Made by a program: the position numbers and the translations under genes. 64,000 nt of DNA from Desulfamplus sp. (GTDB lineage Bacteria; Desulfobacterota; Desulfobacteria; Desulfobacterales; Desulfobacteraceae): assembly GCA_015232455.1 (NCBI GenBank), contig JADFZQ010000019.1:1-64000 (forward strand), given 5' to 3'. The notes beneath the pieces are model-generated. The model made no database searches, was not told the DNA's origin, and was given only the letters and a program-made list of their open reading frames with translations. Positions 26,334 through 34,225 of this stretch are shown here, one piece after another (positions within the stretch are counted from its first letter, which is position 1; each line of letters begins with the position of its first letter).

Positions 26334-27815
26334 CTACAACACAAGTTCTCGCACAAACTGCGTTAGATGATTAAGATTCATACAGGTACGTATTTCGTGG
26401 CAATGAGGCTTGTAGGCAAAAATTTCACTGTCTCCGCTACTCCAAGTATTATGAGGCTCAGGATTTAGCCAGATAACTCGCCTACATTTTTCTCTTATTT
26501 CACCCAATATATGAGCCTGAGGGTTGAGGTAATTAGATCTGCCATCTCCCATTATTATTACAGTAGTTTTGTGATTTAAAATGTGTTGGTATCTATTTTT
26601 AAAAGTTTTGAGAGCAGCACCATAATCTGTATGTTCACTTGTATTTATGATGTTACTGTTTAATATACTATCAATAGCTCTATTTAATCTATTTCGTGAA
26701 TTGTTAGAACTAAAATCGCTATTTTGAAAATAGTTGGTTATCTCAACAAGTTGTGCAACAAATACAAAACTCCTAACTTGTGTAAAACACTCTTGTAGAG
26801 CATATAAAACATTTAACATAAATCGTGCTGAAGACCAGACAGAGCCAGATATATCGCAAAGAACTACAAGAGAACTTTTATTTAGTGGCTTGTCTTTAAA
26901 TTTTATATCTAATGGGACTCCTTGATATTTTCCTGAATTGCGAAGTGTTTTTTTTATATCAATATTACCTCTTTTTTTAATACTAAAACGTCTGCTTGCC
27001 TGATCTTTAAGTTTTCTTGCAAATAACTCTATAACATCCATTACCTCTGCTATTTGAATTTCACTTAAAGAAGAGAATGATCTCTGCCCTATATTTTCCA
27101 CATTTGATATTCTATGCTTTATCTCTAAAAGAGTTTCGTTATTCTCCCTTGGCTCGTAAGTTAAAAGATTGTAAGCATTATCAAGAATTGTGTTAAAATG
27201 TTTGTTAAGAATCTTCATACTTTCTTGATCTAAGTTATCAAAGTTTGTGCCGATAAGCTGTGATATTTTCCCTCTTATCTGATTTATCGAAAGCATAATC
27301 CCAAGTTTTGAAGATAGTTGATCCATATTTGATTTGAAAAATTTTTGCTGCCTAACAGCCATTATATTAAGTTTATGAATCATATTTAAAAATTCTGATG
27401 GTCTGCCACGCATAAATTCGATTAAGGTTTTTGTTGCTGTTGAACTCTTTTTAGAGTTAATATTTATATTATCAACACCATCAATTTGATTTTCAGGCTC
27501 AATATCTACATAGTTATTGTCTTGATTTTTTTCCACAATATCCATAATTTTATTGAATGTGCCTGCAAGATGTGTAAAAGTATTCTCTGAATTTACAGGC
27601 TTTACGCCATGAAAAAAAAGGTCATATAAAGAGTTAAATCGGCTCTGATCTCGCCTGCTTTTTGCATAGTTACTTTGCAAAACTGTCCTAAACTCCTTTT
27701 CATCAAGTGGGTTAATAAGACTAAGATGACGAATCGAGTCTAAGACCTCACTTGTTGAGACTCTAAGTCCATAGGAACGGCAGCAGGTTGTAAATTCAAT
27801 TATGGTATCAAGCAT
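26334..27815 (-). CDS. VWA-domain CoxE-like protein
   Basis: 493 residues. The N-terminal 70 residues (FTTCCRSYGLRVSTSEVLDS) and the C-terminal von Willebrand A domain (about 305-480, MIDAS motif DISGS, MGDGRSNYLNP) match CoxE-like proteins that work with MoxR-type AAA ATPases, often in metallo-enzyme maturation. The middle (about 90-290) is poorly conserved, helical and Asn-rich. A MoxR homologue lies 5.5 kb away (33299) on the same strand, separated by the MglA cluster, so the usual MoxR-VWA pair appears to be split. The metal-ion residues look intact. Confidence 0.8.
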   Translation of the reverse strand: MLDTIIEFTTCCRSYGLRVSTSEVLDSIRHLSLINPLDEKEFRTVLQSNYAKSRRDQSRFNSLYDLFFHGVKPVNSENTFTHLAGTFNKIMDIVEKNQDNNYVDIEPENQIDGVDNININSKKSSTATKTLIEFMRGRPSEFLNMIHKLNIMAVRQQKFFKSNMDQLSSKLGIMLSINQIRGKISQLIGTNFDNLDQESMKILNKHFNTILDNAYNLLTYEPRENNETLLEIKHRISNVENIGQRSFSSLSEIQIAEVMDVIELFARKLKDQASRRFSIKKRGNIDIKKTLRNSGKYQGVPLDIKFKDKPLNKSSLVVLCDISGSVWSSARFMLNVLYALQECFTQVRSFVFVAQLVEITNYFQNSDFSSNNSRNRLNRAIDSILNSNIINTSEHTDYGAALKTFKNRYQHILNHKTTVIIMGDGRSNYLNPQAHILGEIREKCRRVIWLNPEPHNTWSSGDSEIFAYKPHCHEIRTCMNLNHLTQFVRELVL

Positions 27816-28106
27816 TTTTTGTTTATCTGTTCCTAATTTTTTATGGTTCTGATTTCTTATAATTTAAACTGGAAAAAGTTAGTTTTTATATAGTGCAACA
27901 CCTATTAAATTATAATTTCAATAAAATTTGTATATTTCTTTTAATATGGAAGGTTAATAGATATTAATTTTTCTGGTTGTCAGACATATCTATATTATAG
28001 TATGTGATAATCGTAAATATATGATTATTTTTATTTGTGAATAATTATTATAGTATTTAAGTGATGGGCAACATAATAAAAACAACCTTAAACAAGAGAG
28101 TCGGCT
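27816..28106. promoter_or_regulatory. AT-rich divergent intergenic region
   Basis: A very AT-rich gap between the VWA gene (minus) and the DUF4388 gene (plus) should hold promoters for both. Small imperfect palindromes are visible (ACATATCTATATTATAG with TATGT; ATAATC with GATTAT). No consensus promoter is clear enough to place. Confidence 0.35.
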
Positions 28107-29345
28107 ATGAATCTTCAAGGTGATTTTGAAGGCTTGTTTCTAACAAGTATCCTTCAGCTTTTGTGCAATGACCAAAAAACAGGTCTGCTCAGAGTAACAA
28201 GTGGAGATAATGAGTGTAAAGTCTTTTTTGAGGAAGGCACCATTGTGTATGCTTCTGGTTCACAAAAAGAGTCTCGGCTTGGTTATATATTGAGGCAAGA
28301 TGGTATTATTTCAGCAGAGCAGTTGCAAAAATGTCTTGAGCTTGGACGTGAGCAAAAAGTATCTCTTGGAAAAATACTCGTTGATAAAGGGTATGTAACT
28401 ATGAGTACCCTTAAAAAATATAACACAAAACAGGTAGAGGAGATTCTATATAGCCTCTTGCTCTGGAAAAAAGGGAAATTTGAATATAAAGATATTAAGC
28501 TCAATTTGGAGGGAATGGTTATAACCCAGCTCAACCCGATGAAACTAATCCTTGAGGCATCAAGGCGGATTGATGAGTTATCTGTATTAAACACAGTTAT
28601 TACAAGTGAATCTCTGGTTTTTAAGATTTCAGGGCATGTTCAGAATAAAGAAGATGAGATAAGATTAAATGCCAATGAGTGGAGAATTTTATCTTTAATT
28701 GACGGAAATCGTACTATCCGACAAATAGTTTCGCAAAGCGGTTATGATGACTTTGCTGTTTATAAGATTATATTTTCTCTCAACTCTTATGGACTTATTG
28801 AAAAAAAAGAAGAGATACAGTTAAGTGATAGTGGAGCTGGTAAAGAGGAGTATTCTGCTGTTATTACCGTATATAATGATATTCTTCAATCTATTATCAA
28901 AAATATTGAAAATGAGCTTGGAGGAAGAGCATCATCACTTTTTAACGAGGTAAAGACAAATCTTTCTGATGATTATAGGCAGCTTCTTGAAGATTATCAC
29001 CCTACAAACCATACGAGTTCTAACCTTAAGTCAATTATCGAAAAGATAGCGTCTATTGGTAGTGAGGAGGAGAGTGGAAAAGAGATTTTAATTAATGGTT
29101 TTAATGCTTATACAACACTTGTCTTAAGAAAAGTTGCAAGTATTCTTGGAATGAATCCCATGCAATCTATATTGAAAGAGATTGAAAATATAATTGGATA
29201 TGTCAAAAAATATCATGCTGAGTCATTAGAAAAGAATAGAATTGTTAATGATATTACTGATATTATCAACAGTATGACATCACAAAAAAGTGGTAGTGAA
29301 TCAAAGAAACCTAAAGGTAAGGGGCTATTTTCACTATTTAGTTAA
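28107..29345 (+). CDS. DUF4388 (PATAN-like) domain protein
   Basis: 412 residues, cytoplasmic, no signal or membrane segment. The N-terminus (MNLQGDFEGLFLTSILQLLC, KTGLLRV, VFFEEGTIVYASGS) is the DUF4388 domain. DUF4388 proteins of delta-proteobacteria often accompany Roadblock and MglA-type GTPases and response regulators. A second region (about 185-235, RIDELSVLN...LIDGNRTIRQIVSQSG) resembles winged-helix-like modules found after DUF4388. The C-terminal half is helical with little similarity to anything I know and ends in a basic KPKGKGLF segment. It lies divergently beside the VWA gene and faces the MglA operon, so a shared function is likely. Confidence 0.75.
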   Translation: MNLQGDFEGLFLTSILQLLCNDQKTGLLRVTSGDNECKVFFEEGTIVYASGSQKESRLGYILRQDGIISAEQLQKCLELGREQKVSLGKILVDKGYVTMSTLKKYNTKQVEEILYSLLLWKKGKFEYKDIKLNLEGMVITQLNPMKLILEASRRIDELSVLNTVITSESLVFKISGHVQNKEDEIRLNANEWRILSLIDGNRTIRQIVSQSGYDDFAVYKIIFSLNSYGLIEKKEEIQLSDSGAGKEEYSAVITVYNDILQSIIKNIENELGGRASSLFNEVKTNLSDDYRQLLEDYHPTNHTSSNLKSIIEKIASIGSEEESGKEILINGFNAYTTLVLRKVASILGMNPMQSILKEIENIIGYVKKYHAESLEKNRIVNDITDIINSMTSQKSGSESKKPKGKGLFSLFS

Positions 29346-29390
29346 AATGCTACCATTATCAACGAGTTATTGGTGAGGGTTTGATAAAGC

Positions 29391-29421
29391 CCACCGAATA
29401 GGTAATGGGTATATTCGGTGG
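29391..29421. terminator. Bidirectional hairpin between convergent genes
   Basis: CCACCGAATA (29391-29400) and TATTCGGTGG (29412-29421) form a perfect 10-base stem with an 11-base loop, in the 95-base gap between the DUF4388 gene and the convergent small membrane-protein gene. No T run is obvious, but its position suits a shared terminator. Confidence 0.5.
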
Positions 29422-29440
29422 CTGAGTTTACTATTTTACA

Positions 29441-29716
29441 TTACGACTCTGCAACTCTTACCCCTCCATAGGCAAGAAAAGAGAGTCCGGCTGTTCTAAA
29501 AAGAGATTTCGTTATATCAATAATTTCTTTATCAACATAGGCTGAGAGTATTCCTACATAATCCGCTATAAAAAGAAGCATAACTGTAACCAAAATAAGA
29601 TTTATAACCTCACCAACTTTTCCCCCTGCATATTTTTTACGTGCCTTATTAAATACAACAATAATCATTATATAAATTACTAAGGTGAAAATTAGAATAA
29701 CTGTCTGAGCTGGCAT
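29441..29716 (-). CDS. Small membrane protein of the MglA operon
   Basis: 91 residues with two or three hydrophobic helices (VILIFTLVIYIMIIVVF near 6-22, LILVTVMLLFIADYVGIL near 42-60, and a weaker one at the C-terminus) separated by a basic loop KARKKYAGG. I chose the ATG at 29716, which has GGAGG five bases upstream; an in-frame TTG further back lacks this. It is the last gene of the minus-strand cluster, 56 bases after the zinc-ribbon gene. I do not recognise a family; an inner-membrane anchor for the cluster is conceivable. Confidence 0.65.
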   Translation of the reverse strand: MPAQTVILIFTLVIYIMIIVVFNKARKKYAGGKVGEVINLILVTVMLLFIADYVGILSAYVDKEIIDITKSLFRTAGLSFLAYGGVRVAES

Positions 29717-29772
29717 TAATACCTCCAATTGATTTTAATTGCTGTTAAATTTTTGAAGTCAAATCCATTTAT

Positions 29773-30003
29773 TCAACATTTAGATATATTTTGTTTTGCA
29801 CTTTCAATATTTCTATTTTGTTTTGGACTTACATTCATTGTAGGCTGACGCGTAGTTCCCGGTAGAGGATAAGAGTTTAAATAGTTACACGTATTACACC
29901 TAAAAGTAACGATCCCATCTTTAACATTTTCGTCTGTTAAACGATTTCTTGTTCCACAATCTTCACAAAAAAAAATCAATGTATCTTCTCCTTCCTTAGC
30001 CAT
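29773..30003 (-). CDS. Small zinc-ribbon protein
   Basis: 76 residues. Two CxxC pairs, FCEDCGTRN and FRCNTCNY, about 20 residues apart form a zinc ribbon like the MJ0042/FmdB-type fingers. The tail is Asn/Gln/Lys-rich and likely disordered. It starts five bases after the stop of the 710-residue repeat protein, so it is almost certainly cotranslated with it. It may bind nucleic acid or a cluster partner; nothing in the sequence decides. Confidence 0.65.
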   Translation of the reverse strand: MAKEGEDTLIFFCEDCGTRNRLTDENVKDGIVTFRCNTCNYLNSYPLPGTTRQPTMNVSPKQNRNIESAKQNISKC

Positions 30004-30008
30004 TTATT

Positions 30009-32141
30009 TTAGAATCCAAACCAATTTTTAATTTTTCCCCAAAGCCCTTTTGGCTGTGTGAGTTGTTTCTCAATATCTAAGTTATCTTCTGCTGGTCTAT
30101 CATATAGTATCTCTTTATCTGCTAAAGTGTCGACTCTATTAGATTCCTGAGGATACAGAGCTTTTGAACTATTGGAGTTAGTATCTTGCTTGGTTAATAA
30201 AGAGTGGTTAGGTTGGTTTATAAGAATAGAGTTTTGAAAATCTATGTATCTTGAAAAAACATCAATAATATTAATATGTTTAAACTTGTTATCAACTTTT
30301 ATTTTTATATTTGTTGTTTTACTTGTCTGAACTTGTTCTCCGCTATCTTCCATTGATTCAACAATGTAGAGCATAAGTTCAAGTGTTTGCTCTTCTGGTG
30401 CAGGTGCAAGCAGATCAAAATATCCAGCAAGAGATTTGACCATTTTCAAAAGAAGTAATTTTTGGGGTTGTCCACTCCATAATATCTCTAATGCCGATAT
30501 TTTCTCATTTATCTCTTTTATCTCCTTAACTCCACCGTGGAACATAGATTTGCCTACAGCAGATTTAAGCTCCTCAAGCAACTCAATTGCCTCTGGTGTT
30601 TCAATATATTTAGTATCAACGGCATCTTCCACAATCTCTATTTGTTCTGTTTTTCTCTCTTCTATTCTATCAACAGATTCAGTCTCTTCTTCAAACAATT
30701 CACTATCCAACTCATATGGAATCATACTATCATCAGAGGCTATATTAAAATTGTCGATAGATTGTTGAGCTTTAAGAGTGCCAGCCGTAGTCGCCATCTT
30801 ACGTATAGGTTTTTCAGCTATATCTCCAGCACTGTCATCTTCAAACGATATTGCCTGCATATCAAGCTCTGAACCATAATCAAAATTAGACTCAGATTTT
30901 GCCTTTGGTGATGGTGATGAGGCATAACCAGATGTTGTCGAGTCTCCTCTATAAGGCACAACTGTCTCACCTGAATCTGCAAAAGATAGCTCTGAAAGAG
31001 GTTCATCTTCATCAAAAAAGGCATCTAATCTTGTTTGAATTTCAGGTATAGGCTGTTTTTTAAGTCGATTAGGAATAACTTCCTTGATTTCAGGATTAGT
31101 AGAAGAACCTCCACCCGAACCATGTGAGACCCTGTTATCAATTGAGTGGGTTCTATCTCCTGAATCTTGAAGCATGTGTATCTCTTCAATAAGATCATCT
31201 ACTGGAGAGAGATTACTGCTGCTCTTTGTGCCAATAAGATCGTCCATCGGACTCATTCCGCCAACAGGGGCAGAGTAGCGTGATTGTTGTATAGGATTTG
31301 ATGTAACTGCAGAAGAAGCAACAACTGGAGCTGTCAAGTCTGAACGTGGTTTTGAGATTTTTGAAGAAGAGATAATCTGTTTTAGATCATTAAATTTTTT
31401 CATCTCTTTTAAAAGTATCTCTTTTTGCTCCGTAACTGTTAGGGATTGATTTAAAACAATAAGTTCAAAATTTTTGTAAAGCGAATGCAAAAGTGAAATT
31501 GAATCAGGATGGGTATTTGAGCCTCTACTCATTACATAGCTTCCAATGCTTTTAAACATCTGAAGAAATGATAGGTGAATCTTGCTATTTTGCCAATAAG
31601 ATTGAAGTCTATTTACCTCTTTTTCTAATCTATTGATCAACTCATCTGTTATTTCCCAATCCAATGAAAGGATAATGCTTTTAAGGTCAGAGATTATATT
31701 GGTATCCATATCAGATTGATATGATAAATTTGAGTCTTGGACTGACTCTTGACTCTGTTCCCGTGTAGTTGATTTTAGCTGTTGCTTTAAATTATTATAT
31801 TTTGCAATCTGTTCAGAGAGTATTGCCTGTTTTTTTGCAGTTGAGAGATTAGCTCCGGACGAGCTTGAAAGATACTCCATCTGGACTACAATTGAGTGTA
31901 ACAAAGACGAAATGTCTTTATTTAGATTGATCTTTCCTGAAGCTGCATAATCTGATAATGCACGAGCCATTTTTATAAGTGTAGATAAAATTTTATCTTG
32001 TTGCCAATGCTGACCTAAAGAGTCTGTTATTTTTATTATCTTCTGACTCATCTCATTGGTTATCCCCCTGTCAATGGAAAGCGTGAGGTGCTTAAGCTCA
32101 TTGACCTGAGAGTTGATATTTTTGTTAGATAGTGTGTTCAA
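30009..32141 (-). CDS. Unknown 710-residue protein with three helical repeats
   Basis: I do not recognise this protein. It contains three copies of a helical unit of about 108 residues: residues 14-125, 152-258 and about 505-630. Shared features: LS-D--ITDE at the start, W(Q/S)---K(I/L)-L----(K)M--(S/A)L--Y in the middle, LLHS/LMLY, and in units 1 and 2 a closing helix KKQAILSEQIAKYNNLKQ or EQKEILLKEMKKFNDLKQ. The middle (about 260-500) is Ser/Pro/Asp-rich and probably disordered. No signal peptide or membrane helix. The start is TTG at 32141, with AGGAGG seven bases upstream and no nearby ATG. It lies between the MglA-type GTPase and a zinc-ribbon gene in a tight operon, so it is a plausible GTPase effector. 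Confidence 0.75.
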   Translation of the reverse strand: MNTLSNKNINSQVNELKHLTLSIDRGITNEMSQKIIKITDSLGQHWQQDKILSTLIKMARALSDYAASGKINLNKDISSLLHSIVVQMEYLSSSSGANLSTAKKQAILSEQIAKYNNLKQQLKSTTREQSQESVQDSNLSYQSDMDTNIISDLKSIILSLDWEITDELINRLEKEVNRLQSYWQNSKIHLSFLQMFKSIGSYVMSRGSNTHPDSISLLHSLYKNFELIVLNQSLTVTEQKEILLKEMKKFNDLKQIISSSKISKPRSDLTAPVVASSAVTSNPIQQSRYSAPVGGMSPMDDLIGTKSSSNLSPVDDLIEEIHMLQDSGDRTHSIDNRVSHGSGGGSSTNPEIKEVIPNRLKKQPIPEIQTRLDAFFDEDEPLSELSFADSGETVVPYRGDSTTSGYASSPSPKAKSESNFDYGSELDMQAISFEDDSAGDIAEKPIRKMATTAGTLKAQQSIDNFNIASDDSMIPYELDSELFEEETESVDRIEERKTEQIEIVEDAVDTKYIETPEAIELLEELKSAVGKSMFHGGVKEIKEINEKISALEILWSGQPQKLLLLKMVKSLAGYFDLLAPAPEEQTLELMLYIVESMEDSGEQVQTSKTTNIKIKVDNKFKHINIIDVFSRYIDFQNSILINQPNHSLLTKQDTNSNSSKALYPQESNRVDTLADKEILYDRPAEDNLDIEKQLTQPKGLWGKIKNWFGF

Positions 32142-32174
32142 ATTAGCACCTCCTAAAAATAAGGGTGATATTGG

Positions 32175-32780
32175 CTAAAAGAGTTGATCTTGAATTGACG
32201 ATAGTGTCAACGAGATAATTTTTTTCAACGTTGCAATGACGTTGCCGCCTGTTATTGCACTTGCAGCAAAGGCGGGTACTCGCAACTGATTGTTCAAATC
32301 TTGCTGCATAATCTGAGGTGAAAGAAGAGGGACTCCAGCATCTTTGAGATCATATTTATTATACTGCATCACAAAAGGAATGGTATTAATATCAAGATTG
32401 TATGACTCAAGGTTCTCTCTTAACTGGTTTAATGAATCTATATTGCTCTTTCTTTGTTCCACCATAGCATCAGCAACAAAGACAATCCCATCAACACCTT
32501 TTAATACAAGTTTGCGTGTTGCGTTATATTTTACCTGTCCAGGCACTGTATATAACTGTATTGATACATCATATCCTTTAATTTTGCCAACATCAAAGGG
32601 AAGAAAATCAAAAAAAAGAGTTCTGTCATCATGAGTTTTAAGGCTGACCATTTCTGTAGTGATGTTGCTACGGTATTTTTGATAGATATACTCAAGATTT
32701 GCCGTTTTGCCACCTCTACCAGGTCCGTAATAAACTATCTTTACCTGAACCGACTTAGTTTTAATATTTATAAAAGCCAA
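32175..32780 (-). CDS. MglA-type small GTPase
   Basis: 201 residues, close to Myxococcus MglA, the polarity and gliding-motility GTPase. Visible motifs: VKIVYYGPGRGGKT (P-loop 19-26), DRTLFFDFLP with Arg at 53, LYTVPGQ with Gln at 82, QYNKYDL (G4) and SAITGG (G5). Arg53 and Gln82 match the intrinsic arginine finger and catalytic Gln described for MglA, so it should be an active, GAP-stimulated GTPase. The start is TTG, with AAGGAG six bases upstream, and gives the family N-terminus MAFIN. A Roadblock protein, the expected MglB-like GAP, is encoded 84 bases upstream in the same operon. Confidence 0.93.
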   Translation of the reverse strand: MAFINIKTKSVQVKIVYYGPGRGGKTANLEYIYQKYRSNITTEMVSLKTHDDRTLFFDFLPFDVGKIKGYDVSIQLYTVPGQVKYNATRKLVLKGVDGIVFVADAMVEQRKSNIDSLNQLRENLESYNLDINTIPFVMQYNKYDLKDAGVPLLSPQIMQQDLNNQLRVPAFAASAITGGNVIATLKKIISLTLSSIQDQLF

Positions 32781-32864
32781 TATAAACTCCTTACCTTAAA
32801 GTTTCTATGATGAATATAATCAATAATCTTACTATATCATCAATTTTAATCAGGTATTTTTTAA

Positions 32865-33275
32865 TCAGTTATAAATAATCTTATTAAGGGCATCAATAGT
32901 GTCGGTAACTTTTAATCTTATAATGCCAAGAGATATATCTTTTTGAAACATGGTAATTAAAAGAAAATTTTGATCTATTTTACTGAAATGGACACTTGCT
33001 GTCTCACCTCTATGAAATAAAAGAGAGAATTCAGACTCTCCAACAAGCTTTGCCATAGCTTCTACTGCTGCAAAATTACCGGCAGCAAGTGCTGCAAATG
33101 ACAAGGTGTCAATTTTGAACTGACCATTATCTTGTTTTGAAATAGTATTGCCAGCCATATCAATAAGCATAACATTTCTTACACCAGCCTTGATAAGTTT
33201 CTGCTGTAGTATCTCATCAATAGCATCAAGCTGCTTTTCATTTAAGATAGGGTATTTCTTCATCTTCTTCACCAT
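32865..33275 (-). CDS. Roadblock/LC7 protein (MglB-like)
   Basis: 136 residues, the size of MglB-like Roadblock proteins. The core has VRNVMLIDMAGNTISKQD, SFAALAAGNFAAVEAMAKL and FSLLFHRGETASVHFSKI, the alternating strands and helices of the LC7 fold. In Myxococcus, MglB is the GAP of MglA, and adjacency to an MglA homologue supports the same role here. The ribosome site before the first ATG is poor, so a second ATG four codons in is possible. It lies 23 bases from moxR and 84 bases from the GTPase gene. Confidence 0.85.
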   Translation of the reverse strand: MVKKMKKYPILNEKQLDAIDEILQQKLIKAGVRNVMLIDMAGNTISKQDNGQFKIDTLSFAALAAGNFAAVEAMAKLVGESEFSLLFHRGETASVHFSKIDQNFLLITMFQKDISLGIIRLKVTDTIDALNKIIYN

Positions 33276-33298
33276 GTTTAAAATTAAAGAGTTTATTT

Positions 33299-34207
33299 TT
33301 ATTCCAAAATTTTGTTTAAATTATGATTTACAGTCTGATGATCTGATTGATATTTACATATAACATTTAAAGTTTCCCTGATATGTGCCTCATTAAGTTC
33401 ACTAACTCCAAGTGCGATTAATGCCCTTGCCCAATCAATTGATTCAGAGACACATGGATTTTTTTTCAAATCCATATCCCTTATTTTATTAATGCTTGTT
33501 ATTATCTGATCAAGCAATATCTCATTTATATTAGGAATTTTTCTTTGAACTATCTCTTTCTCTCTTTGTGGAGTTGGATAGTCAATATATAAGTGGATAC
33601 AGCGTCTCTTTAAAGCATCGCTCATATCTCTGTAATTATTTGATGTAAGAAAAACAAACGGTATGGTAGTTGGCTTACGAGTGCCAAGTTCAGGAATAGT
33701 AACTTGGAAATCGCTTAAAAGTTCAAGCAAAAACGCCTCAAACTCAGGATCAGACTTATCTACCTCATCAATTAAAAGCACAACAGGGTAAGGAGAAGAT
33801 ATAGCTTGGAGAAGTGGTCTGGGCTGGATAAAACGTTCGGAAAAAAAGGCATCTTCTTGAGCTGCAATTTTATCAACAGCATCAGATAGCGATGTTGTAT
33901 TAGATATAACTATGTTAATCCTATCTTTTACCATCTGAGTATAGAGAAGTTGTTTGGCATACTCCCACTCATACAGAGCCTTTGCCTCATCAAGCCCTTC
34001 ATAACATTGGAGACGTATAAGTTGTCTGTTCATACATTTAGATAGAGCCTTTGCAAGTTCGGTTTTACCAACTCCAGCAGGTCCTTCAACCAAAACTGGC
34101 TTATCCGTTGAGATAGCAATAAAAATAACGGTCGCAATCTCTCTTGATGCTATATAGTTAGCTGATTCTAACATCTCCATGACATGCTCTACACTTTTAA
34201 AAAACAT
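33299..34207 (-). CDS. MoxR-family AAA+ ATPase
   Basis: 302 residues, the CoxD-like branch of MoxR ATPases. Walker A is GPAGVGKTELAKAL, Walker B LLIDEVDKSD, sensor 1 TSNNYR, arginine finger RRC. The ATG has AGAGGA upstream. Such ATPases work with CoxE-type VWA proteins, and one lies at 26334-27815, outside this operon. Here it is inserted between phoR and the Roadblock/MglA pair with gaps of 18 and 23 bases, an unusual context. It may remodel or activate a partner in the GTPase system; this is inference. Confidence 0.88.
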   Translation of the reverse strand: MFFKSVEHVMEMLESANYIASREIATVIFIAISTDKPVLVEGPAGVGKTELAKALSKCMNRQLIRLQCYEGLDEAKALYEWEYAKQLLYTQMVKDRINIVISNTTSLSDAVDKIAAQEDAFFSERFIQPRPLLQAISSPYPVVLLIDEVDKSDPEFEAFLLELLSDFQVTIPELGTRKPTTIPFVFLTSNNYRDMSDALKRRCIHLYIDYPTPQREKEIVQRKIPNINEILLDQIITSINKIRDMDLKKNPCVSESIDWARALIALGVSELNEAHIRETLNVICKYQSDHQTVNHNLNKILE

Positions 34208-34225
34208 TTTTTTCCTCTTTATAGA

